Below, piece after piece: positions 1 through 6,122 of a DNA stretch of 7,943 nucleotides. The translations under genes were made by a program, and so were the position numbers. Below the pieces are notes generated by a model. The model ran no database searches, was not told the DNA's origin, and was given only the letters and a program-made list of their open reading frames with translations. Positions within the stretch are counted from its first letter, which is position 1, and every line of letters starts with the position of its first letter. This DNA is from Desulfobulbus sp. (GTDB lineage: Bacteria; Desulfobacterota; Desulfobulbia; Desulfobulbales; Desulfobulbaceae): assembly GCA_028684915.1 (NCBI GenBank), contig JAQUEZ010000269.1, positions 1-7,943 on the forward strand. Reading direction: 5' to 3'.

Positions 1-736
1 CATGAGCGACAACCCGGCCTTGGTGGAGGTTGCAAGGAAGCTGGCCTTCAACATTCGCGAGTTCACCAGCCACGGCTTTCATGGCAAGTTCTTCACCGGT
101 CCCTCCACCTTCGACATCCACCGCGATTCCTTTGTGGTCCTGGAACTGGAGAACCTCAAAATCCAGCCCGATCTGTACCGGGTCGTCACTCTGCTGGTCC
201 TCAATGCGGTGACCCAGGATCTCTACCTTTCCGACCGGTCCCGTTCCCGGCTGATCATCTTTGACGAGGCTTGGCAGTTTCTGGGCAAGGCCGCCATGCT
301 TGGCCCGGTGATCAACGAGGGGTATCGGCGGGCCCGCAAGTACAACGGCAGCTTCATGATCATCACCCAGTCGATCCTTGATCTCGACAGTTTCGGCGAG
401 GTGGGTCGGGTAATCAACGGCAACTCAGCCTTCAAGATCTACCTTGAATCATCGGATTTCGATCAGGCCCGCAAGCAGGGGCTGATCGAGTATGACGACT
501 TCGTGCTCCAGTTGCTGAAAAGCGTCAAATCCAATCCCCCCAAATACTCGGAGGTCTTTTTCGATACCCCCTTTGGCCTTGGTGTGGCCCGGTTGGTGGT
601 CAACGACTACGACTACTTCATCTACACCTCCAAGCCCGCCGAGATTGCCGCCATCGAGGCCATGGTCAAAAACGGCCTCAGCTATCACCAAGCCATCCTG
701 GAGATGGTTGCCCGGAGGGAACAGGATGGACTCTAA
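1..736 (+). CDS. traC: TraC / VirB4-family conjugation ATPase, C-terminal part (5' truncated by window edge)
   Basis: This is the cytoplasmic ATPase that energises pilus assembly in F-type type IV secretion, peripheral to the inner membrane and part of the secretion channel base. Only about 244 residues are in the window, against roughly 875 for F TraC, so the N-terminal domain and the Walker A loop lie upstream. Visible motifs are a Walker B strand, LIIFDEAW, at bases 251-274 and the downstream MIITQS motif at 356-373, both typical of VirB4/TraC P-loop ATPases. They are followed by the helical C-terminal region ending in a TAA stop. The ATG at base 2 is almost certainly an internal methionine, because the frame is already inside the ATPase domain. 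The last 11 bases overlap the start of traW. Family assignment is firm; the symbol rests on the motifs plus the F-type gene order that follows. Confidence 0.93.
   Translation, partial: MSDNPALVEVARKLAFNIREFTSHGFHGKFFTGPSTFDIHRDSFVVLELENLKIQPDLYRVVTLLVLNAVTQDLYLSDRSRSRLIIFDEAWQFLGKAAMLGPVINEGYRRARKYNGSFMIITQSILDLDSFGEVGRVINGNSAFKIYLESSDFDQARKQGLIEYDDFVLQLLKSVKSNPPKYSEVFFDTPFGLGVARLVVNDYDYFIYTSKPAEIAAIEAMVKNGLSYHQAILEMVARREQDGL
714..719 (+). promoter_or_regulatory. Ribosome binding site deciding the traW start
   Basis: GGAGGG lies 6 bases before the ATG at 726, inside the last codons of traC. It supports starting traW at 726 rather than at the open-frame extension that begins at 573, which has no signal sequence and shadows traC. 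Confidence 0.75.
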
Positions 737-1331
737 ACTTCTTTCTGCTCTATGGATCATCACCTGTGCCACCCAGGTCTTTGCAGCGCATACCCGGCTG
801 GATCCGGTGGGGCGAACCTATCCCATCGTCGAGCAGGACATCACCAAAGAGCTTCAGCAGAAGGCAAATACGATTGACCTTGATGCCCTGTTCTATTCCC
901 AGAACCGCTATCAGCCGGCCAAACTGCATACGCTGCCCCGAGCAGCGAGCGACCGGGTATTCACAGTCGATCTGACTCATACCCTCGACCATGACATCAA
1001 GGATAGCCAGGGCAACCTGCTCTATCCCCAGGGCTTCAGTTTCAATCCCTTGCAATATGCCGGGTTGAGTGGTGGGCTGGTGGTCATCGACGGCAGTGAC
1101 CCGGAGCAGATCCAGTGGTTCAAGGGGTCTCCTTATTTTCAGAATCACCGGGCCATCCTTTTGCTCTCCGGTGGGTATGCGGCCGAGGTGAAACAAGAGC
1201 TGAAGCGGCCGGTCTATTACCTGACCCACGATATTGCCGCCCGGCTCCAGCTCAAGGCCGCACCTTCGGTGGTGGTCGAGCAGGACAACACACTGATGGT
1301 TCGGGAGGTGCGCCTTGCAACACAGCGTTAG
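726..1331 (+). CDS. traW: TraW, periplasmic F-type pilus assembly protein
   Basis: TraW is a periplasmic protein required for F-type pilus assembly and is known to act with TrbC. The product has 201 residues, close to F TraW (about 210). Residues 1-20 form a signal peptide (MDSKLLSALWIITCATQVFA) with cleavage near A20/A21. The mature N-terminus has the TraW signature LDPVGRTYPIVEQD (residues 25-38). The C-terminus resembles the end of a thioredoxin-like fold, with strand, helix, then KAAPSVVVEQ around P180. This matches the equivalent NISEVPALV segment of TrbC. There is no CXXC, and the mature protein has no cysteine, so it is not a redox enzyme. The start at 726 follows a strong GGAGGG and overlaps traC by 11 bases. 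The frame stays open back to 573, but that extension is a shadow of traC. Its place between traC and traU matches F, except that trbI does not intervene here. Confidence 0.9.
   Translation: MDSKLLSALWIITCATQVFAAHTRLDPVGRTYPIVEQDITKELQQKANTIDLDALFYSQNRYQPAKLHTLPRAASDRVFTVDLTHTLDHDIKDSQGNLLYPQGFSFNPLQYAGLSGGLVVIDGSDPEQIQWFKGSPYFQNHRAILLLSGGYAAEVKQELKRPVYYLTHDIAARLQLKAAPSVVVEQDNTLMVREVRLATQR
1303..1308 (+). promoter_or_regulatory. Ribosome binding site supporting a TTG start for traU
   Basis: GGGAGG lies 6 bases before the TTG at 1315. An in-frame GTG at 1309 directly abuts this motif and would have no spacer, so TTG is the better start even though it is the rarer codon. The site sits inside the last codons of traW. 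Confidence 0.65.
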
Positions 1332-2229
1332 CAGATTTCTGGTGTTCTTCCTTCTCCTGGCCCCATTGCAGTCCTTGGCCAAGTCGGGAACTTCCTTCAA
1401 TCCGATCACCGACATTGATTGGGGCGAGATTGATTTTACCATCGAGGGGGTGTGCTTCTGTCCGCGCCCACCACCCGTTTTTATGGAGACCGGAATAATC
1501 GTCAGTTATTGGGAACCCTTTCTACTCCTGGACACTTCATCGATTGCCTTTTACTCAGCAATGCTGGGTAGTTCGGTTGGTGGAAGCTTGACCGATGAAA
1601 TGGGGGGCAAGAACAAAAGCTCGGATGCGGTCGATATCGCCAATGAGTCCACCTTTGCCCAGTCGCACGCCTTTCTCTTGCCCTTAATGGCAGGGATCTG
1701 CGACCGCAACGATTACGGCACCTGGTGGAGCGAATATGACGCCATGTGGCAGAACGACGAGTTGGCAGCCTTGCTTACCCCAGAAGTCTCCCTGTATGCC
1801 AACAAGGCCATGGTCATGGCCTGCATGGCCGATTCCATTGCTGCCAATGCTGGCTGGCCGCTCGATGCCATGCCCTGGTGTGTCGGCAGTGGTGGTTCTG
1901 CCTACCCAATGACCGGCCATGTTGATAACGACAACATCGTTCAGGCCAACGCCACCGCCGCCTACCGGATGCTCTATAAGCTCAACCGCATCGGCATGAT
2001 CTGCGATCCCTTCCCTCTCTGCGGTTGCGTACAGACCCCGGTCTGGATCAAGAGCCATTATAAGATGAACGTGGCTCGGCCCGACATTCGGGACGTGTAT
2101 CCCATCGGCCGGGCGACCTCTACCTATGATTCCGGACTCAATCCGCCCTACATGGGTGCCCAGGGTTCCAATGACGAGTTTCTCTGGGTGGTCTACCGCC
2201 TGCAACGGTGCTGCACATGCTGCGAATGA
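1315..2229 (+). CDS. traU: TraU, periplasmic cysteine-rich conjugative transfer protein
   Basis: TraU is an F-type periplasmic protein needed for DNA transfer and normal pilus number. The product is 304 residues (F TraU is about 330). Residues 1-22 are a signal peptide ending SLA. Family features follow: DWGEIDFTIEGVCFCPRPPP (residues 35-54), the SYWEP segment soon after, the cysteine-bearing central region with MPWCVGSGG, and GMICDPFPLCGCVQTPVW. There are 12 cysteines, including VCFC (C47, C49) and an unusual RCCTCCE tail (C299, C300, C302, C303), so the protein must depend on periplasmic disulfide formation. The start is TTG at 1315, chosen for the GGGAGG upstream and the signal peptide directly after it. 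An in-frame GTG at 1309 is the alternative. It overlaps traW by 17 bases, and its TGA stop overlaps the trbC start as ATGA. Confidence 0.93.
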   Translation: MQHSVSRFLVFFLLLAPLQSLAKSGTSFNPITDIDWGEIDFTIEGVCFCPRPPPVFMETGIIVSYWEPFLLLDTSSIAFYSAMLGSSVGGSLTDEMGGKNKSSDAVDIANESTFAQSHAFLLPLMAGICDRNDYGTWWSEYDAMWQNDELAALLTPEVSLYANKAMVMACMADSIAANAGWPLDAMPWCVGSGGSAYPMTGHVDNDNIVQANATAAYRMLYKLNRIGMICDPFPLCGCVQTPVWIKSHYKMNVARPDIRDVYPIGRATSTYDSGLNPPYMGAQGSNDEFLWVVYRLQRCCTCCE

Positions 2230-2957
2230 GTTGGAGGATACTTCCGGTGGTACTGACAATCACCCTCTTTCAGGGCGTTTTGGCGGAAGAACGCAAGGAA
2301 GCCGGAGAACTGGTGGAGGAGGCGGTCGAGAAGGCCCGTAAACTCAGTGAGACCATGCACCTGCCTGAGAATGCTCATAACGACAAGGGACAGGAAGCAG
2401 CTCAGCAAACAGCAAAAGAATACAACTCGCCTGAGTTCCAGCAGAAGCTCCGTTGCCAGATAGACAGGATTCAGCAAAGCGGTCCGCAACAGGAACAAGC
2501 GATGAAAACGCAGGACAACAGTACGCTCACCGCCCAGGAGTCGGTCTATCTCTTCCTTTCCAGCTCCATGCCTGAGACGGTGGAGAATCGCTACCTAATC
2601 GATATTGGCCGAACCGGCGAACAACGGATTGTGCCGGTCCTGTTCGGGTTACCAGAGGGGATGGAAGGCAAACGCATCAATGCCGGCTATTTCAGCCGGG
2701 TGATGCAGGCTGACCCGAAATGCCAGGATACTCCCAAATCTCCTTGTCAGCGACTGGCAGTGCCGCTCAAGGTCAACCCGGGATTATTTTCCCGATACAA
2801 CATCAGCGAGGTGCCGGCCCTGGTCCATGACAATGGTCAGGACTCCTGGTCAATTCATGGGGAGGCGGAGTTGGCCTACCTGCTGGAAAAGATCGGCAAG
2901 GCGGCGAACAGTCCCGCGCTTGCCGGCATCAGTACCCGATTGCGAGGTGGTCAGTGA
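2226..2957 (+). CDS. trbC: TrbC, F-type pilin assembly protein
   Basis: TrbC is a periplasmic protein needed for F-type pilus assembly, acting with TraW. The product is 243 residues; F TrbC is about 212. Residues 1-20 are a signal peptide (cleavage after VLA). Residues 21-105 are charged, with likely coiled coil around 22-42, and form a linker rich in Q and E. The TrbC domain follows: YLFLSSSMPETVENRYLI (about 108-125), a VPVLFGLPEGM strand region (136-146), and PLKVNPGLFSRYNISEVPALV (180-200), which is the thioredoxin-like end with P197 in the cis-Pro position. There is no CXXC; cysteines are C77, C166 and C174. The ATG at 2226 overlaps the traU stop as ATGA and gives the cleanest signal peptide, but no good ribosome site precedes it, so translation is probably coupled to traU. 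In-frame ATG 2217 and GTG 2208 are alternatives. F has traN immediately after trbC; here a trbI-like gene follows. Confidence 0.87.
   Translation: MSWRILPVVLTITLFQGVLAEERKEAGELVEEAVEKARKLSETMHLPENAHNDKGQEAAQQTAKEYNSPEFQQKLRCQIDRIQQSGPQQEQAMKTQDNSTLTAQESVYLFLSSSMPETVENRYLIDIGRTGEQRIVPVLFGLPEGMEGKRINAGYFSRVMQADPKCQDTPKSPCQRLAVPLKVNPGLFSRYNISEVPALVHDNGQDSWSIHGEAELAYLLEKIGKAANSPALAGISTRLRGGQ
2944..2947 (+). promoter_or_regulatory. Ribosome binding site for the trbI-like gene
   Basis: GAGG lies 6 bases before the GTG at 2954, within the last codons of trbC. It supports the GTG start that overlaps the trbC stop as GTGA. Confidence 0.55.
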
Positions 2958-3283
2958 ACGAACATATCGAAGAACGCCAAAGGGCAAATGCTGTCGCCTC
3001 CCCCGGCTACCTGGAGGTAATCGGTATTGTCCTGGTCATCGTTCTTGGGCTGCTCTTTGCCTACGACCGGTTCCTGGTGCCTAAGGTGAAGGTGGCAGAT
3101 TTGAAAGGCTACCTGCAGGAACAGAAGACCTTGCTCGCGGCCGGGACCATTACCGAAGAGCAGTGGAAGCGAAATCTCGACACCCTGGAACAGGTGCTCC
3201 AGGAGCAACCTCCTCATCACCTGATCATCCTCAAGGATGTGGTGCTGCATCATGACCCGGACACTGAAATCAAGTTCAAGTAA
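2954..3283 (+). CDS. trbI: TrbI-like inner-membrane protein of F-type conjugation
   Basis: The product is a small protein of 109 residues with one membrane segment (about residues 20-36, VIGIVLVIVLGLLFAY) preceded by a charged N-terminus, which predicts a cytoplasmic N-terminus and a periplasmic C-terminal domain. F TrbI (about 128 residues) has the same layout and affects pilus retraction. Similarities I recognise are the membrane segment followed by a short P-x-V strand, a VADLKGYLQEQ helix, a TITEEQWKRNLDTLEQVLQE helix, and the LIILKDVVL strand followed by a D-rich end. These resemble the FDMK.., LT..Q...L..RF..AL and ILV.PAVV.G..DIT pattern of F TrbI. The match is from memory, so the assignment is probable rather than certain; otherwise it is an unnamed single-pass transfer protein. 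The start is GTG, overlapping the trbC stop as GTGA. Its 3' end overlaps the peptidase gene by 32 bases. In F, trbI lies between traC and traW. Confidence 0.68.
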   Translation: MNEHIEERQRANAVASPGYLEVIGIVLVIVLGLLFAYDRFLVPKVKVADLKGYLQEQKTLLAAGTITEEQWKRNLDTLEQVLQEQPPHHLIILKDVVLHHDPDTEIKFK

Positions 3284-3779
3284 ACCCTGGTGGCGGTTGA
3301 ACCGGCGGGAACAGGCTGTAGCAATCGTCTTTCTCGCCTTCATCCTTGCCGGATCCTGGTTGCCCGGCCGCATTACCGTCGCCACCAGTGGTTCGCTCGA
3401 TCATCGAGTCTTCTTTCTGCTCCCTGCACCCACCAAGGTGGAGTTGGGCGATTACCTGGTCTTTCGCCATCAGGGCCTCTCGCAAGTGCAGCAAGGACTC
3501 CGTGCCGATCATGATCAGATGATCAAGCAGGTTGGATGTCTTCCGGGTGAGCAACTGACCACCGACGAAGCCCACCTTTTCACCTGTAATGGCCGGCCGC
3601 TGGGGCAGGCCCTGGAAGCCGACAGCAAGGGCCGGCCCTTGCCCCGCTTCTCGTTCAACGGGCCGGTTCCGACGGACAAGCTGTTTATGATCGGCACCCA
3701 TCCCCGTAGCTTTGACGGTAAATACTATGGGTTCATCGATGTACACGAGATCAGCCATCAAGCTCTGCCGCTTTGGTAG
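3252..3779 (+). CDS. S26-family signal peptidase of conjugation (RP4 TraF / TrhF type)
   Basis: This is a membrane-anchored serine peptidase of the bacterial signal peptidase I clan, related to RP4 TraF, which trims and cyclises its pilin. The product is 175 residues. A basic N-terminus precedes one membrane segment (about residues 21-38). Box B follows as TSGSLDHRVF, placing the nucleophile at S48. LGDYLVF matches the next conserved strand. Box D is MIKQVGCLPGEQL, with K92 as the general base. Box E is HPRSFDGKYYGFID (S153, D155, G160), matching the SxDSRYxG pattern. The Ser/Lys pair is intact, so the enzyme is probably active. It is absent from F but present in some F-type relatives (TrhF of R27, TrsF in SXT-type elements), so a processed or cyclic pilin is inferred. 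The start at ATG 3252 lacks a good ribosome site; ATG 3237 is the alternative. It overlaps its neighbours by 32 bases upstream and 41 downstream. Confidence 0.88.
   Translation: MTRTLKSSSSKPWWRLNRREQAVAIVFLAFILAGSWLPGRITVATSGSLDHRVFFLLPAPTKVELGDYLVFRHQGLSQVQQGLRADHDQMIKQVGCLPGEQLTTDEAHLFTCNGRPLGQALEADSKGRPLPRFSFNGPVPTDKLFMIGTHPRSFDGKYYGFIDVHEISHQALPLW
3625..3642 (+). repeat. 18-base perfect palindrome inside the peptidase gene
   Basis: GCAAGGGCCGGCCCTTGC is a perfect inverted repeat with no spacer. It lies in the coding sequence between boxes D and E. Its core GGCCGGCC also occurs 39 bases upstream at 3591-3598. GGGGCA at 3602-3607 could pair instead with TGCCCC at 3640-3645. It may be chance in G+C-rich coding DNA. 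Confidence 0.6.
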
Positions 3780-4692
3780 CGTGGGCTTGAGCCTGGTGCT
3801 GCTGGCGGTGCCCGCCTGGGCCGGGAACTCCATGCCCTCGGCGACCAACAGCTTCTATCAGGAGAGCAAGCACGGCTGGTTCTGGTATGAGGATCCGGCT
3901 CAAGTGGTCGAAGAGAACCAGGAAATGCCAGCAGCTCAGCCAAAAACCTCCGCTCAATCTCGTGATGTGTCCTTGGCCCACTATTCCACGGAAACTCTGT
4001 GGAACATGCATCCGGATGATTTCCAGCAGTTGCTGAACGGCCTGCAGAAGAAGGCGGTCCAGTACCCGACAGAGCAGAACATCCTTGAATATCTCTCCAT
4101 TCAGGACATTGCCCGGCGCAAGGCCCTGGCCTACGCCAACGCGGCTCAGTTCGTCACCCAGAAACGGGCGGACTTGTTCAACATCAACCAGGTCTATCCA
4201 ACCTCCAGCCCTGGAGCGGTAGCCCGGGTGCAGATGCAGCAGGAGGAGATTGCGGGGACCATCCGCGAGGCCAGGGATGATCATGCCCTGCTGTTCTTTG
4301 CCGCAGCCGGTTGCGGCTTCTGCGAGAAGCAGGCCCAGATCCTGGCCTACTTCGTCGACAAGTACGGCTGGCAGGTCAAGCCGGTGGATATGGAACGTGA
4401 ACCGAATATCGCCCTGCGCTTCAACATCACCACCGCGCCGACCTTGTTGCTGATCAGGCAGGACCGGGAGGCCTCGATGCGCATTGCCACTGGCGTGGCC
4501 ACGCTGCCGGAGATCGAGCGCAACCTCTACCAGGCAATCCGTTCGATGCGCGGGGACACCTCCATGGAATCCTTCACCACCTACGATTTTCAGAAGGGCA
4601 GCGCCCTGGACCCGACCTCGATCCTGAAGATTCAAACACCCTGGCAGGCTAACGGCCCAATCAACAAGTCACCCATGAGGCCATCACCATGA
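3739..4692 (+). CDS. traF: TraF, periplasmic thioredoxin-fold pilus assembly protein with CGFC motif
   Basis: TraF is a periplasmic F-type pilus assembly protein. The product is 317 residues, longer than F TraF (about 247). Residues 1-26 are a signal peptide ending PAWA. The TraF hallmark GWFWYEDP is at residues 46-53. A Q/P-rich linker and a helical region (about 85-150) follow. The thioredoxin-like domain has HALLFFAAAGCGFCEKQ with C192 and C195, then TTAPTLLLI with P234 in the cis-Pro position. F TraF is described as lacking a CXXC; here it is present, so this protein could itself act as a disulfide oxidoreductase or isomerase for TraU and TraH. The last 50 residues form an extension rich in S, T and P. 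Start: ATG 3739 gives a compact signal peptide with TGGG upstream; ATG 3727 (four more residues) and TTG 3712 are alternatives. It overlaps the peptidase gene by 41 bases and traH as ATGA. Confidence 0.92.
   Translation: MYTRSAIKLCRFGSVGLSLVLLAVPAWAGNSMPSATNSFYQESKHGWFWYEDPAQVVEENQEMPAAQPKTSAQSRDVSLAHYSTETLWNMHPDDFQQLLNGLQKKAVQYPTEQNILEYLSIQDIARRKALAYANAAQFVTQKRADLFNINQVYPTSSPGAVARVQMQQEEIAGTIREARDDHALLFFAAAGCGFCEKQAQILAYFVDKYGWQVKPVDMEREPNIALRFNITTAPTLLLIRQDREASMRIATGVATLPEIERNLYQAIRSMRGDTSMESFTTYDFQKGSALDPTSILKIQTPWQANGPINKSPMRPSP
4676..4680 (+). promoter_or_regulatory. Ribosome binding site for traH
   Basis: TGAGG lies 8 bases before the ATG at 4689, within the last codons of traF. It supports this start, which overlaps the traF stop as ATGA. 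Confidence 0.6.
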
Positions 4693-6122
4693 GAACAGCA
4701 TTTCTTTCCGCCATTGTTGTTGTGATCCTCTCCGCCCAAACGGCACAGGCCGGTTGGGTCGACGACTGGCTGCAGCAGCAGGCCGGCAGCACTCCCAACT
4801 ACTTCAGCGGGCAGCAGCGTGGCTATTACTCCGGCGGCAGCTTCTCGGGGCGCTGGCCCAGCACCGCCGAATATCCTGTCACCGTCGAGGTGCCCCGGAT
4901 CAAGAGCGGCTGCGGCGGCATCGATGTGTTCATGGGCGGCTTCAGCTTCATGAACACCGATTACCTGGTCAACAAGCTCCAGGCCATCCTTGCGGGTGCT
5001 CCGGCGGTGGCCTTTGACCTGGCACTAAAGACCCTCTGCGAGCAGTGCTCGAACACCATCAAGAACTTCGAGGCCCTGGCTGATAAATTGAACTCCATGC
5101 AGTTGGATGAATGTTCCGCCTCCAAGGAACTGGTGGGGATCGTGGCCAACGAAAACGGCTTTCACTCTTCCGAGGTGATGCGGGAGAAACTTGGCACCGC
5201 CATCAAGGAGAACAAGCTGGTCAGCGGTACCGCCGAGATGTGGGATATCCTCACCAAGCAGGATCGGGCCAACAATAATCAGCCCCAGTCAGCCGATGTC
5301 GCAGATGTGACCAGCGGTTGCAATGCCGACATGACCAACATCTTTCTTGCCGGCGGATCACTGCTCGCCAATGTCGGCTCACGGATGAGCATCCCCGCCA
5401 GCCATATCGATCTGATTCGGGGACTGGTGGGTGATGTGCAGTTGGAAGGCCCTGCTAATGCCTACCGCATTTCGGCCATCCCGCCCTGTCCGCAGAACAA
5501 TCCGGATGACATCAAGGCCTTCACCGAAGGAGCTGTTTACATCAAGAGTACAACCGGCACCTGCAGCCAGATCAACGACGCCAACCGGGACCTGGTTGCC
5601 CATATCAGCACCACCCTGAACAGCATTGCCGACAAGGTGGAGAACAAAGGCACGCTCACCACCGCCGAGCAGACCTTTCTTGAGTCCAACCCGCTTGCCA
5701 CCCTCCCGATCCTCAAAACCGCCGTGGGCACCAGCACCAGGGCCACGATCATCCCCGGCCTGGCGGACATCACCGCCAAGGCCTACAGCCTGCAGATGCT
5801 CTCCGACCTCTATCTCCGTGGTGAATCCATTGCCGCCAAGGCCAAGGAGGTGCTGGAGAAGAAGGCCGGCCCCTCCGCAGGTCAGGGACCGGAGAAGTGT
5901 GCCGCCGTGCTCTTTGCCGAGCATGCCGACCAGAGTATCACCGCCATGCTGGCGCGGATTCGTGCGCTCAAGGAGTCGGCCAAGACCAGCTATGTCGCGG
6001 CTGCGAACGAGATGAACACCACGGTCGCCTATCTCAACCACATGCAGCGGATGGAGGTGCAGATGGCTGCCGAGATCACCCGGCGTTATGGCAAGGATCT
6101 GGCCGCGAGGATGCAGTTGTGA
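4689..6122 (+). CDS. traH: TraH, F-type pilus assembly protein
   Basis: TraH is a periplasmic or outer-membrane-associated protein needed for F pilus assembly and retraction. The product is 477 residues (F TraH is about 458). Residues 1-21 are a signal peptide ending AQA. A G/S/Q-rich stretch with YFSGQQRGYYSGG follows. The TraH signature CGGIDVFMGGFSFMNTDYLV starts at C75. A KTLCEQCSNTI segment carries a CXXC (C117, C120), and LDECSASKEL has C142. The middle region has SGCNADMTNIF and the PPCPQNNPDDI segment. The C-terminal 80 residues are helical and charged, with probable coiled coil in about 400-460 (ITAMLARIRALKESAK onwards). The cysteine pattern is that of the family and implies disulfides rather than catalysis. 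The start is ATG 4689 behind TGAGG. The TGA stop shares its last base with the traG start (TGATG). Confidence 0.94.
   Translation: MRTAFLSAIVVVILSAQTAQAGWVDDWLQQQAGSTPNYFSGQQRGYYSGGSFSGRWPSTAEYPVTVEVPRIKSGCGGIDVFMGGFSFMNTDYLVNKLQAILAGAPAVAFDLALKTLCEQCSNTIKNFEALADKLNSMQLDECSASKELVGIVANENGFHSSEVMREKLGTAIKENKLVSGTAEMWDILTKQDRANNNQPQSADVADVTSGCNADMTNIFLAGGSLLANVGSRMSIPASHIDLIRGLVGDVQLEGPANAYRISAIPPCPQNNPDDIKAFTEGAVYIKSTTGTCSQINDANRDLVAHISTTLNSIADKVENKGTLTTAEQTFLESNPLATLPILKTAVGTSTRATIIPGLADITAKAYSLQMLSDLYLRGESIAAKAKEVLEKKAGPSAGQGPEKCAAVLFAEHADQSITAMLARIRALKESAKTSYVAAANEMNTTVAYLNHMQRMEVQMAAEITRRYGKDLAARMQL

Noticed and set aside
573..725. Upstream extension of the traW frame to ATG 573
   Set aside because: It would overlap traC by more than 160 bases, encodes a T/P/S-rich artefact sequence, and would bury the signal peptide.
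750..1442. Minus-strand open frame of 230 codons opposite traW
   Set aside because: It is a shadow of traW and the traU start with no motif or ribosome site.
2300..2560. Lower-G+C stretch in trbC as a possible insertion
   Set aside because: It encodes the charged Q/E-rich linker between the signal peptide and the TrbC domain; the composition follows from lysine, asparagine and glutamine codons.
3751..4635. Long minus-strand open frame of 294 codons opposite traF
   Set aside because: It mirrors traF codon structure, has no recognisable domain, and traF has clear family motifs on the other strand.
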